Of a DNA stretch of 47,700 nucleotides, positions 9,919 to 18,596 are shown piece after piece. Source of the stretch: Caulobacteraceae bacterium (GTDB lineage: Bacteria > Pseudomonadota > Alphaproteobacteria > Caulobacterales > Aquidulcibacteraceae). Each line of letters starts with the position of its first letter. The stretch's first letter is position 1. A model generated the notes under the pieces. The model made no database searches. It had not been told where the DNA came from and saw only the letters and a program-made list of their open reading frames with translations. Position numbers and translations under genes: made by a program. The stretch is taken from NCBI GenBank assembly GCA_016703335.1, contig JADJCG010000024.1, positions 1-47,700 of the forward strand, written 5' to 3'.

Positions 9919-10310
9919 GCCTCGTTGTGCTTCTGCTGGCTGCGGCCACGCCCGCTGCGATCGGCGATCCGGCGCAAGAGACGCGTGCGCAGGCGCTCGA
10001 TCTCGAAATCCGCTGCGTGCAGTGCGAGAACGAGCCCATCGCGCAATCGACCGCCGAGATCGCGGGCGACATGCGCGCGCTGGTGCGTGAGCGGATCGCG
10101 GCTGGCGACAGCGACGAGGAAATCCGCGCCTTCTTCCGCCGCCGCTATGGCGACTACGTCCTGTTCCGCCCCCCATTCGATGCTCGCACCTGGGCGCTTT
10201 GGGCCGCGCCCTTGCTGCTTGGCGGCGCGGGGCTTGCCGCGATCTTGGCTGGGCGCAGGAGGCGAAGGGCCGCAGCCGTGGATTTCGTACCTGAAGAGGG
10301 TGAACGATAA
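9915..10310 (+). CDS. ccmH: Cytochrome c maturation protein CcmH (CcmL/CycL type)
   Basis: Thiol-redox subunit that keeps apocytochrome CxxCH cysteines reduced for heme attachment. It has an N-terminal signal sequence, the redox motif RCVQCENEPIAQS with Cys34 and Cys37, the downstream MRALVRERIAAGDSDEEI helices and the RYGDYVLFRPP segment. One membrane helix follows (about residues 93-112) and then a short Arg-rich tail. The usual family motif is close to RCVVCQNQSI, so this is a mild variant. ATG 9915 overlaps the ccmF stop. No ccmG-type thioredoxin lies in this cluster, so it would have to be encoded elsewhere. Confidence 0.93.
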   Translation: MSLVVLLLAAATPAAIGDPAQETRAQALDLEIRCVQCENEPIAQSTAEIAGDMRALVRERIAAGDSDEEIRAFFRRRYGDYVLFRPPFDARTWALWAAPLLLGGAGLAAILAGRRRRRAAAVDFVPEEGER

Positions 10311-10522
10311 AGGTCGCGCGAGCCCTGCTGTTCGTCGCGCAAGTTGCTGAATGTCCTAAAAAAGCCGCCGGGTTCGGCCCCAATCCATCCCAACTTTGCC
10401 CCAAACGGCTCTTAACCACCGGCCTCTGGCGCCGAACTAGGGCTTGAAACCGAGCCGGGCTAAGCCTCCAATTGCTGCAGCGTCCTCCCAAGGGTTCAAA
10501 ATTCATGACTGAAGTCGTCTCG

Positions 10523-12019
10523 ATGAAGTACCTCCGCCGCACTCTGATTGCCGGTGGTGCGACCCTGGCGTTGTTTGCCGGGTTCGCAGCGCCCACGCTG
10601 CTCTCCGCCACGGCTCAAGAAATCAACCCGAGCGCCGTCGCGCCGCCGCATGGCGCACCGTCCAGCTTCGCTGATCTCATTGAGCGCGTTCGTCCGGCGG
10701 TCGTGTCGGTCACCGTGCGCCAGCGACCGGACGCCGTGCAGGAGCAACAGCTCGAAGGCCTGCCGCCGGGCTTTGAAGAATTCTTCCGCGGCCGCCCTGG
10801 CCGTCCGAACGGTCCGGCGCCGACGTCGCTCGGCTCAGGTTTCTTCGTCAGCCAAGACGGCACCATCGTCACCAACCACCACGTCATCGAAGGCGCCGAA
10901 GAAATCACCATCCACACCAGCGATGGTCGCGATCTTCCGGCTGACATCGTCGGCTCCGACGAAGCCACCGACATCGCCGTGCTGCGCATCCGTGGCGGCG
11001 GTCGGTTCCAGTATGTGACATTCGATGACGCGAGACATGTCCGCGTCGGCGATTGGGTCGTCGCGGTCGGCAACCCGTTCGGTCTCGACGGCACGGCGAC
11101 CGCCGGCATCGTCTCGGCCATGGGCCGTACCGATGCGGGCTCGTCTGCCTACGTCGACTACATGCAAATCGACGCGCCGATTAACCGCGGTAACTCGGGT
11201 GGCCCAACGTTTGACCTAGCTGGCAACGTCATAGGTGTGAACAGCGCCATCTTCTCGCCGACAGGCGGCAACGTCGGCATCGGCTTCGCCATCCCGGCCA
11301 ACACCGCAAACGCGATCGTTCAGCAAATCGTACGCAGCGGCCGCGTTACCCGCGGCTGGATCGGCGTTTCGATCCAAGCGCTCGACCAAGATCTGGCATC
11401 GAGCCTCGGTCTTGAAGAACCGCGCGGCGCGCTCGTTGGCAGCGTCACGCCTGATGGCCCGGCCGCTCGCGCCGGAATCCAACAAGGCGACGTCATCCTG
11501 ACGTTCAACGGCGACCAAATCGAAAACAGCCGCGATCTGACGCAACGCGTCGGTGCGACAGCGATCGGCGCCACCTCGCGCGTCGAAGTGCTCCGCAACG
11601 GCCGCCGTCAAACGCTGAACCTGCGTCTCGGCGAACGTCCGGCTGAGCAAACGCTCGTCGCGAACAACACGCCGCCGAACGCTACGCCGCAGCCTGACCG
11701 CGAAGAAAGCGGCGGCGTTGCGCAAAGCTCGCTTGGTGTGTCGACGCGTCCGCTGACGGCCGAAGACCGCACGCGTCTTGCGCTCGCCGCGAACGACAAC
11801 GGCCTCGTCATCACGTCCGTCGAGCCGACCAGCGATGCGGCGCAAAAGGGCATCCGCCCCGGCGATGTGATCATGCAGGCCGGTGGCCGTTCGGTTCGCA
11901 CTGCCGCTGAGTTGACCACGGCCGTCGAAGCGGCGCGCCGCGCCAACCGTCCGTTGCTGCTGCAAGTCGGCAACCGTGCGGGCCGCGGGTTCGTCGCAGT
12001 CGATGTGGGTGGGCAATGA
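10523..12019 (+). CDS. degP: DegP/HtrA-family periplasmic serine protease
   Basis: ATP-independent protease and chaperone of the envelope stress response. Numbered from ATG 10523, a signal peptide (about residues 1-32, YLRRTLIAGG then a hydrophobic core) precedes the trypsin-like domain. Its catalytic triad is His120 (TNHHVIEG), Asp150 (EATDIAVLRI) and Ser225 (NRGNSGGPTF). Two PDZ domains follow (about residues 260-350 and 400-495). An alternative ATG at 10505 would add six residues before the signal peptide. Length (498 aa) is typical. The two-component system starts 12 bases downstream, so protease and regulators probably share a transcript. The 5' intergenic region (10311-10522) holds no motif I can name. 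Confidence 0.92.
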   Translation: MKYLRRTLIAGGATLALFAGFAAPTLLSATAQEINPSAVAPPHGAPSSFADLIERVRPAVVSVTVRQRPDAVQEQQLEGLPPGFEEFFRGRPGRPNGPAPTSLGSGFFVSQDGTIVTNHHVIEGAEEITIHTSDGRDLPADIVGSDEATDIAVLRIRGGGRFQYVTFDDARHVRVGDWVVAVGNPFGLDGTATAGIVSAMGRTDAGSSAYVDYMQIDAPINRGNSGGPTFDLAGNVIGVNSAIFSPTGGNVGIGFAIPANTANAIVQQIVRSGRVTRGWIGVSIQALDQDLASSLGLEEPRGALVGSVTPDGPAARAGIQQGDVILTFNGDQIENSRDLTQRVGATAIGATSRVEVLRNGRRQTLNLRLGERPAEQTLVANNTPPNATPQPDREESGGVAQSSLGVSTRPLTAEDRTRLALAANDNGLVITSVEPTSDAAQKGIRPGDVIMQAGGRSVRTAAELTTAVEAARRANRPLLLQVGNRAGRGFVAVDVGGQ

Positions 12020-12025
12020 GGAGGG
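12018..12025 (+). promoter_or_regulatory. Strong ribosome binding site for the DegP-linked response regulator
   Basis: GAGGAGGG lies five bases before ATG 12031 and overlaps the degP stop codon (TGA 12017-12019). It decides the start: the earlier in-frame ATG at 12016 lies inside degP and would add five residues before the canonical MRVLLVEDD. Confidence 0.75.
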
Positions 12026-12030
12026 ACAAT

Positions 12031-12699
12031 ATGAGGGTTCTCCTGGTTGAGGACGATGCCGAGATGGCCGCAAGCCTGAAGGCGTCGCTCAGCGCCGACG
12101 ACCATGAGGTCGAAGTCGCGGGCGACGGCGAATTGGGCCACTCGATGGCCTCAGGCGGCAGCTACGACGTGATCGTGCTCGATCGCATGTTGCCGAAGAA
12201 GTTGGGTGTCTCGGTCGTGCGTGAGCTGCGCGACCAAGGCGTCTCGACACCGGTGCTGATCTTGTCGGCGCTGCATGACGAAGATCACCGCATCGAAGGC
12301 CTCAATGCCGGGGCCAACGATTATCTCGGCAAGCCGTTTTCGACGCGCGAACTACTGGCGCGCGTTCGGGCGCTTTGGAACGGCCGCGATCGCGAGCCGC
12401 AAACCAAGCTCGCCGTCGGTGATCTCGAGATGGATTTGTTGGCGCGCACCGTGAAGCGCGGCGGCAAGAAGCTCGATCTGCAGCCGCGCGAATTCCGGCT
12501 GCTTGAGTACCTCATGCGCCACTCGGGGCAGACCGTGACGCGCAAGATGCTGCTCGAAAACGTCTGGGATTATCATTTCGATCCTCAGACGAACGTCATC
12601 GACGTGCATATTTCTCGCCTGCGGTCGAAAATCGATCGTGATTTCGCGCAGTCTCTTTTGCACACCGTGCGAGGATCAGGCTATCGACTGGAGGCATGA
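12031..12699 (+). CDS. OmpR-family response regulator linked to DegP
   Basis: Two-domain transcription regulator, 222 aa, intact. Receiver: LLVEDDAEM at the N-terminus, phospho-acceptor Asp51 in VIVLDRMLPKK, and the NDYLGKPF lysine motif. Winged-helix domain from about residue 127: REFRLLEYLMRHSGQTVTR, then LLENVWDYHFDPQTNVIDVH and the wing GSGYRLEA. The sequence is of the CzcR/CusR/MprA type. It follows degP by 11 bases and overlaps the kinase start (ATGA at 12696-12699). The operon order degP-RR-HK suggests control of envelope proteostasis, by analogy with other HtrA-linked two-component systems; the direct targets are not visible here. Confidence 0.92.
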   Translation: MRVLLVEDDAEMAASLKASLSADDHEVEVAGDGELGHSMASGGSYDVIVLDRMLPKKLGVSVVRELRDQGVSTPVLILSALHDEDHRIEGLNAGANDYLGKPFSTRELLARVRALWNGRDREPQTKLAVGDLEMDLLARTVKRGGKKLDLQPREFRLLEYLMRHSGQTVTRKMLLENVWDYHFDPQTNVIDVHISRLRSKIDRDFAQSLLHTVRGSGYRLEA

Positions 12700-14096
12700 G
12701 GCCAAGCCTCTCGCTTCTTCGGACCACCACATTCCGGCTTGCACTCGTGCAGGCCGGGATTGTGCTCGTCTTCGTCCTCGCGCTGCTGGGCTATGTCTAT
12801 TTCGCCACCGTCGGCCAACTCAACGCTGACTCCGATCTTTTAGCTGATCAAGAATATGCCGCGCTCGACCGTGCCTACGGCGAGGGTGGCATTCGGCGTT
12901 TGAACCAAGAGGTGGTTGAGCGCGCCGCCCGCCAGGGTCCGCTGCTCTACGTGCTGGCCGAGAGCAATGGCGCCGTCATCACCGGCGACTTCCAACAATT
13001 ACCGCAGACGCCGGCGGGCGCGGCTGAGCGCGTGGACTTTTCGTTTGAGCGCGTAGACGAAGAGGGCAACGCCATTCGCGGCCGCGCGCGCGGGCAAGTG
13101 GGCCGCTTGCTCAACGGGCCGATCCTGCTGGTGGCGCGTGATCTCGGCGATAGCGCGCTCATTTCTGGCCGCATCACCAGCGCGCTCTGGACGGTGGCGT
13201 TGTTGGGCGTCGTGCTCTCCATCGCCAGCGGGTTGATTGGCTCTTGGCTCGCGTCGCGCCGCGTCGAGGCGCTTGCGGCCACCGCGCATGACGTCATGAG
13301 CGGCGACATGACACGGCGCGCGCCGGTGCGCGGCGAGAACGATGAGTTCGACGCACTCGCCATCGCCATCAACGCCATGCTCGATCGGCTGCAGCATCTG
13401 ATGCAAGTGTCGCGCACCGCGGGCGACGCGATCGCGCACGATCTTCGCTCACCGCTGACGCGCTTCCGTCAGAAGCTTGAGGCGGCGCTAGAAACGCCGC
13501 CGAACACTGACGCCGACCGCGATGCGCTGCGCGTAGCGCTCGAAGAAGCCGATAGCGTGTTGGACACCTTCGCCGCGGTGTTGAAGCTCGCGCGCGTCGA
13601 AGGCAACGTCACCTGGCGGTTTGAGCGCGTGAACGCCACCAACATTTTGCGTGAACTGGTCGATTTCTACGAGCCAGCCGCCGAAGACGTGCAACGCACG
13701 CTCAAAGGCGAAGTGGAGGATGGGCTCTACATTTCCGGCGAGCCGGGTCTGTTCACGCAGGCGGTTTCAAATCTTATCGAGAACGCGCTGAAGTATACTT
13801 ACGAGAATGGTCGCGTAGAGCTGCGCGCCGTACGCCGCCCCGATGGCCGCATCGAGATTGCAGTCTCGGACGATGGCCCTGGAATCTTGCCGGAGGATCG
13901 TGACCGCGTGCTTGATCGCTTCGTGCGCCTGGAAAGCGCACGCTCAACGCCTGGCGCTGGTCTGGGCCTGAGCTTGGTTGCGGCTGTTGCTCGGCTTCAC
14001 AAAGGCGGATTGCATTTGCGCGATGGACTGGGCGGACAAGGTGAGCGCAAAGGCCTCGGCGCCGTGCTGGTTCTGCCGGCAATGGCGAACGCATGA
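12696..14096 (+). CDS. Sensor histidine kinase linked to DegP (CzcS-like)
   Basis: Inner-membrane kinase, 466 aa. The first membrane helix (about residues 12-38) and second helix (about 160-182) enclose a periplasmic sensor of about 120 residues. HAMP follows (RRVEALAATAHDVMSGDM), then the H box DAIAHDLRSPLTRFR with His248, the N box NLIENALKYT, and glycine boxes SDDGPGIL and GAGLGLSL. The architecture matches metal or envelope-stress sensors such as CzcS. The ATG overlaps the regulator stop. Its own stop overlaps the glnE start, so translation of glnE may depend on this gene. Confidence 0.92.
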   Translation: MRPSLSLLRTTTFRLALVQAGIVLVFVLALLGYVYFATVGQLNADSDLLADQEYAALDRAYGEGGIRRLNQEVVERAARQGPLLYVLAESNGAVITGDFQQLPQTPAGAAERVDFSFERVDEEGNAIRGRARGQVGRLLNGPILLVARDLGDSALISGRITSALWTVALLGVVLSIASGLIGSWLASRRVEALAATAHDVMSGDMTRRAPVRGENDEFDALAIAINAMLDRLQHLMQVSRTAGDAIAHDLRSPLTRFRQKLEAALETPPNTDADRDALRVALEEADSVLDTFAAVLKLARVEGNVTWRFERVNATNILRELVDFYEPAAEDVQRTLKGEVEDGLYISGEPGLFTQAVSNLIENALKYTYENGRVELRAVRRPDGRIEIAVSDDGPGILPEDRDRVLDRFVRLESARSTPGAGLGLSLVAAVARLHKGGLHLRDGLGGQGERKGLGAVLVLPAMANA

Positions 14097-16947
14097 TCCA
14101 CGCTGTCCGCCCCGCGCTCGCCAGCGAACATGGCCCGGACGCCTTCGCTGGCTCCGTTTGGCAGCAAGCTTCGGCGGCGGCCGCGTCGCATGCGCCGTAC
14201 CTGCGGCCGCTTGATGCTCCGCCGCCAGGATTTGCTGACATCGCCCGATGAACGCTGGGCCGAGCGGATTTTGCACGAGGCTATCAGCGCCGCCGAGGCG
14301 ATCGCTTTGGCGCCGCCGCCGATCGAAGAAGCGATGGTGATCCTGCGCCGCGCCAAGGATGCCGCGCATCTTTCAGCGGCGCTCGCTGACCTATCACGCA
14401 CGTGGCCGCTCATGCAGGTCACGGGCGCGATGACCAAGTTCGCCGATGCCTCGCTGCGCGCCGCAATGGCAGTCGCTGCGGCTGAAAGCGCAAAACGCGG
14501 AGACATCGTTGCTGGCGCGTTCGACACGCAGACCGGTCCGGCGCCGGGCGTGGCGCTCATCGCGATGGGCAAGATGGGCGCGGGCGAACTCAACTATTCC
14601 AGCGATATCGATTTTTCAGTGTTCTTCGACTCTGAAAAGCTCGCGGCAGCTGGAGCGCGTGAACCTCGCGTCGCTGCCGTCCGCTTAGTGGCGCCGCTGG
14701 TGCGCACGCTCGAAGAGGTGACGCCAGACGGCTACGTTTTCCGTACCGATTTGCGTTTGCGCCCCGATCCAGGCTCAACGCCCGTCGCAGTCTCCATCGC
14801 CTCGGCGGAGCACTATTACCAGAACGCTCGGCCAGAACTGGGAGCGCGCTGCATTCATCAAAGCGCGCGCCGTCGCCGGCGATCGCGACGCAGGCGCCGA
14901 ATTTCTAAGCTCCCTCGTGCCGTTCATCTGGCGCAAGCATCTGGACTTCGCCGCCGTCGAAGATGTGCACTCGATCAAGCGACAAATTCTCTCTGCCCAC
15001 AAAAGTGCCGAGCTGGGCGAGCCGGTGTTCGACGTCAAACTCGGCCGAGGCGGCATTCGCGATATCGAGCTCTTCGCGCAGACACAGCAACTCATTCTCG
15101 GCGGTCGCAACAAGAAGCTCCGCTCGCCGCATACGCTTGAAGCGCTAAGCGATCTCGTGGGCGCCGGTGCGATTTCGGAAGAGGCGCGCGATGCGTTGCG
15201 CGAAGCCTACGTCTTCTTCCGCGAAGTCGAGCACCGCATCCAGATGCTGGAGGACGCGCAAACTCATCGCGTGCCCGCCGATCCCGATACGCGCGCTCAC
15301 GTCGCCGCACTCGCAGGCTTCGAAACGCTGGCTTCGTTTGACGAAGCATTGATCGAGCGCCGTCGCATCGTGTCCGAGATTGATCACCAGCTGTTCGGCG
15401 ACAACAGACGCAGCCTCGCCGATCCGATGGGTAGCCTTATCTTCACCGGCGTTGAGGATCAGCCGGAGACCCTGAACACTATTGCCAAACTCGGCTTCAC
15501 CGATCCTGCGGCTGTCAGCCAAACTATTCGCGGCTGGCACCATGGCCGCGTCCGCGCCATGCGCTCGGAGCGCGCGCGCGAACTGTTGACGCGGCTCACA
15601 CCGAAACTGCTCCGCGCGTTCTCCAATGCGGGCGACGCAGATCAAGCTTTTGCGCGTTTTGCTTCCTTCTTCGGTTCGCTCTCGGCTGGCGTCCAAGTGC
15701 TCGCGCTGCTGGACGCGCGCCCCAAATTCCTCGACCTGATCGCGCGGGTGCTCGCGCTCGCGCCGAAGCTCGGTGACAAGCTCGCGCGCCGGCCAGCTTT
15801 GCTCGATGCCCTGATTGAACCGCGCTTTGCGGTGCCGCTCGGCCAAGACCCGCCGGGCTCGCGTATGTTTGAACTGCGCGATCGCCTGACCGACGCCGAC
15901 AGCTTTGAGGCAAAGCTCAACACGGCGCGCCGCTTCCATCGCGAGGAGGCGTTCCGGATCGCCGTTCAAATCCTCGAACAATCCGCCACCGCCGAGCAGG
16001 CCGGCGCTGCATACGCCGACTTGGCCGAGAGCTGCGTCGTCGCCATGGCGGACGCGGCGTTGGAAGAAGTGGAGCGTCAACAGGGTCCGCAGCCGGGCAG
16101 TTTCACCGTGCTCGCACTCGGCAAGTTCGGTGGCCGCGAATTGGCTGAGGATTCTGACCTCGACCTTATGTTGGTCTACGACGCACCGGCGGAAAACGCG
16201 TCGCCGTCCGATTTCTATACGCGTCTAACGCAACGTCTCATAAGCGCGCTCTCGGCGCCGACGGAGGAAGGCGCGCTCTACGAGATTGACACCAAACTTC
16301 GTCCGTCAGGATCGAAGGGGCCGGTCGCGGTTCGTCTGTCGTCGTTCGAGCGCTACTACGCCGAGGAGGCCTGGACATGGGAGTTGCAGGCGTTGACGCG
16401 GCTCCGCCCCGTCGCTGGTGACCCGGCGCTCGGCCAGCGCGCACTCGATACGGCGCGTGCAGCGATCGCGCGACCGCACGATCGCGCCAAAATTCTTGCC
16501 GATGTCGCCGACATGCGAACCCGCATGGATCGCGAGCGCCCGAGCCGCAGCGTCTGGGACTTGAAGCTCTCGCCTGGCGGTTTCGTCGACATCGAGTTTG
16601 CCGCACAAGCGCTGCAGCTCACCGCAGCGGACAGTGCTGTTATCGCTGCGAATACGGGTGACGCGCTCGCTAAGCTCGTCGCCAAAGCCCTGCTTCAGTC
16701 AGACGCCGCCGCGCGGCTTGATAGCGCCTGGCGTCTGCTGAGCTCTTTGCAACAGACGCTTCGGATCGCGGCGTCCGGTGAGTTCAGTCTGGGCGCCGCG
16801 CCCAAGCCGTTGGTCGGGCGGTTGGTCGCGCTTGCGGATGTTTCGGGCGGCGAGGAACTCGAAACTCTGCTACGCGCCACCCAGGCAGCGGTCCGTGCCG
16901 ATTTTCTGCAGATCGTCGGCGACGGATCACGGCCCGACGCCCGTTAA
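14093..16947 (+). CDS. glnE: Bifunctional glutamine synthetase adenylyltransferase/deadenylylase GlnE, two frameshifts
   Basis: Adds and removes AMP on glutamine synthetase in response to PII and glutamine. The N-terminal nucleotidyltransferase module has GKMGAGELNYSSDIDFSVFF; the C-terminal module has GKFGGRELAEDSDLDLMLVY, giving the two GS/DxD active sites of the family. Start ATG 14093 reads SHAPYLRPL, then the frame shifts near 14214 to continue MLRRQDLLTSPDERWAERI. A second shift near 14835 joins EHYYQ to NWERAAFIKARAVAGDRD. Both breaks keep conserved sequence on each side, so single-base indels are likely. Total length near 950 codons fits GlnE. The start overlaps the upstream kinase stop. 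Confidence 0.93.
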
Positions 16948-16988
16948 ACGCAAAACCACCAACGGAGTGCGATGGAAGCTAGCGTTGC

Positions 16989-17561
16989 ATGATCGATCCG
17001 GACGCAGACCTCGTCCGGAGCGCGGGAGCGGGCGATCAGCGCGCTGCCGAAGCGCTCGTGCGCCGTCATCTGCCTAAGATGGTCGGTGTCGCGCGGCGCA
17101 TGCTGAGCGATTCCGCCGAAGCTGAAGACGTTGCGCAGGAGGTGTTTTTGCGCGTGTGGCGCGAGGCGCCGCGTTGGAAGCCGGGCCAAGCCAAGTTCGA
17201 AACGTGGATGCACCGCGTCGCGCTCAACCTTTGCTACGATCGCCTGCGCCGCCGCCGCGAGAAAACCGACCCTGACGCCGGCATTGCTGTGGCCGATACG
17301 CGGCCGCTCGCCAGTGACGAGTGGTTGGCGCGCCAACGCGCTGCAAAGGTGCATATGGCTTTGGCCGCACTGCCAGAACGCCAGCGCGCCGCGATCGCGT
17401 TGGTGCACTTCGACGAAATGAGCAACATTGCCGCGGCGGAAATACTCGAGATCAGCGTTGAAGCTCTTGAGTCGTTGTTGGCGCGTGGACGGCGCGCGCT
17501 GAAGGCCGCCTTGGCAGACGTAGCGCAGGATTTGAGGGGTGGTGCAGAGGGCGGCTCATGA
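16989..17561 (+). CDS. ECF-type RNA polymerase sigma factor
   Basis: Alternative sigma factor of 190 aa. Region 2 (about residues 20-85) contains HLPKMVGVARRML, the promoter-melting part AEDVAQEVFLRVWREAPRW and ETWMHRVALNLCYDRLRRRR. Region 4 (about 120-175) contains LAALPERQRAAIALVHFDEMSNIAAAEIL and the recognition helix VEALESLLARGRRALK. It starts 42 bases after glnE and overlaps the next gene (ATGA at 17558-17561). The next two genes encode an anti-sigma-like membrane protein and a periplasmic metal-sensor-like protein, so this is a three-gene ECF signalling unit. I could not identify its target promoter with confidence. Confidence 0.92.
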   Translation: MIDPDADLVRSAGAGDQRAAEALVRRHLPKMVGVARRMLSDSAEAEDVAQEVFLRVWREAPRWKPGQAKFETWMHRVALNLCYDRLRRRREKTDPDAGIAVADTRPLASDEWLARQRAAKVHMALAALPERQRAAIALVHFDEMSNIAAAEILEISVEALESLLARGRRALKAALADVAQDLRGGAEGGS

Positions 17562-17974
17562 CGAAGAAGGAAGAGAGCATGGACCGGGAGCGGTTCGCCA
17601 ACTTGCTGGACGCTTACGGTGCGGATTTTCGGCGCTGGCCGGCGCAGATGCGCGCCGAGGCAGCCGTGTTTGCCGCGCAGGATGCTGAGGCCGCGGCTCT
17701 GGTCGCGGAGGCGCACCGTTTCGACGCAGTGCTCGATAGCGCCCGTGACGATAACCCCGTTTCGCATGATCTCGCTGCGCGTATTCTTGCCGGCGCTCCA
17801 CGCGCTCAACGCCCGGCGTTCGATCGCCGCGCTTTGTTGGCGCTTGCGGCCTGCGCTGTGTTCGGTGTCGTGATCGGTTATGGCGGCGGCATGCTGGCGC
17901 CCGCACCCGCCGAGGATGATTCATATTTCTCGATGGCGTTCGAAGCGCCGTCAGCGTTTGAGGACGAAGGATGA
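17558..17974 (+). CDS. Membrane-anchored anti-sigma-factor-like protein
   Basis: 138-aa protein with a helical cytoplasmic N-terminal half (RFANLLDAYGADFRRWPAQM, then Ala/Glu-rich helices), one membrane helix (about residues 90-112, LLALAACAVFGVVIGYGGGM) and a short acidic periplasmic tail. No zinc-binding HxxxCxxC motif is present. Size, topology and position directly after an ECF sigma gene, with overlapping start and stop, argue for an anti-sigma factor. The function is inferred from context; I do not recognise a named family. A second start at ATG 17579 is equally plausible. The stop overlaps the next start (ATGA at 17971-17974). Confidence 0.7.
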   Translation: MTKKEESMDRERFANLLDAYGADFRRWPAQMRAEAAVFAAQDAEAAALVAEAHRFDAVLDSARDDNPVSHDLAARILAGAPRAQRPAFDRRALLALAACAVFGVVIGYGGGMLAPAPAEDDSYFSMAFEAPSAFEDEG

Positions 17975-18590
17975 GCGAGTCTCGTTTTCCCTGGCGCACG
18001 CTGCTGTTTGCGTCGGTTGCGCTGAACCTGCTTGTGGTTGGCGCTGTCGCGGGCGCGTGGAGCTCGGGCGTGCGGCTTGAGCGCGAAGGCGACGACCGCG
18101 CCGTTGTCTCGCGCTTACCTGGGCCGGGCGCATTCTTGCGCGCGCTGCCGCCCGAGGTGCGCGACACCATGCGCGATGATCTTGCGACGACGTGGACGCA
18201 ATCGCGCGAGTTGCGTCAGGGGGCGATGCAGGCGCGCCGCGATGCGTTCGCTGCGGCTGAACAGGAGCCATACGATGCAGCGCGCGCGTGCGCGCTGCGT
18301 TTGAGCGGCTGCGTGCTGCCGACCAAGCCGCGATCGGTGTCTTTCAGAACAACGTTATCGATGGTTTGGCGGAACTGACGCCTGAGCAACGGCGCGATGC
18401 GCTGCAGGCGCTGCGTCGCGCCGCGCCTGCAGCGCGCCGGGAAGGCGTGGGCCCGGCTCGTGATGGCGAGGCGCGGCCTACGCTATCACCCGAGCGTCGC
18501 GAGGAAATCCAAGAGCGCCGTCAGGAACGGCGCGAGCGTTGGCGTGAACGGCGTGAGGAGCGATTGCGCCAGAATAGCCCGCAACCCTAA
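17971..18590 (+). CDS. Periplasmic heavy-metal-sensor-like protein (Metal_resist family), one frameshift
   Basis: One N-terminal membrane helix (about residues 9-29, TLLFASVALNLLVVGAVAGAW) followed by a periplasmic all-helical region: FLRALPPEVRDTMRDDL, then RQGAMQARRDAFAAAEQEP. The frame breaks near 18283 and resumes as VRAAFERLRAADQAAIGVFQ and LAELTPEQRRDALQALRR, ending in a very Arg/Glu-rich tail. The pattern resembles CnrX/ZraP-type periplasmic sensors that work with an ECF sigma and a membrane anti-sigma factor. No clear His/Met metal cluster is visible, so the metal link is by family only. The shift lies in a GCGCGCGCG stretch and is probably a sequencing error. Confidence 0.75.
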
Positions 18591-18596
18591 GCGTGC

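Noticed and set aside
10311..10522. Possible terminator or extracytoplasmic-sigma promoter before degP
   Set aside because: I could not find a convincing hairpin with a T run, nor a GGAAC-type -35 with a proper spacer.
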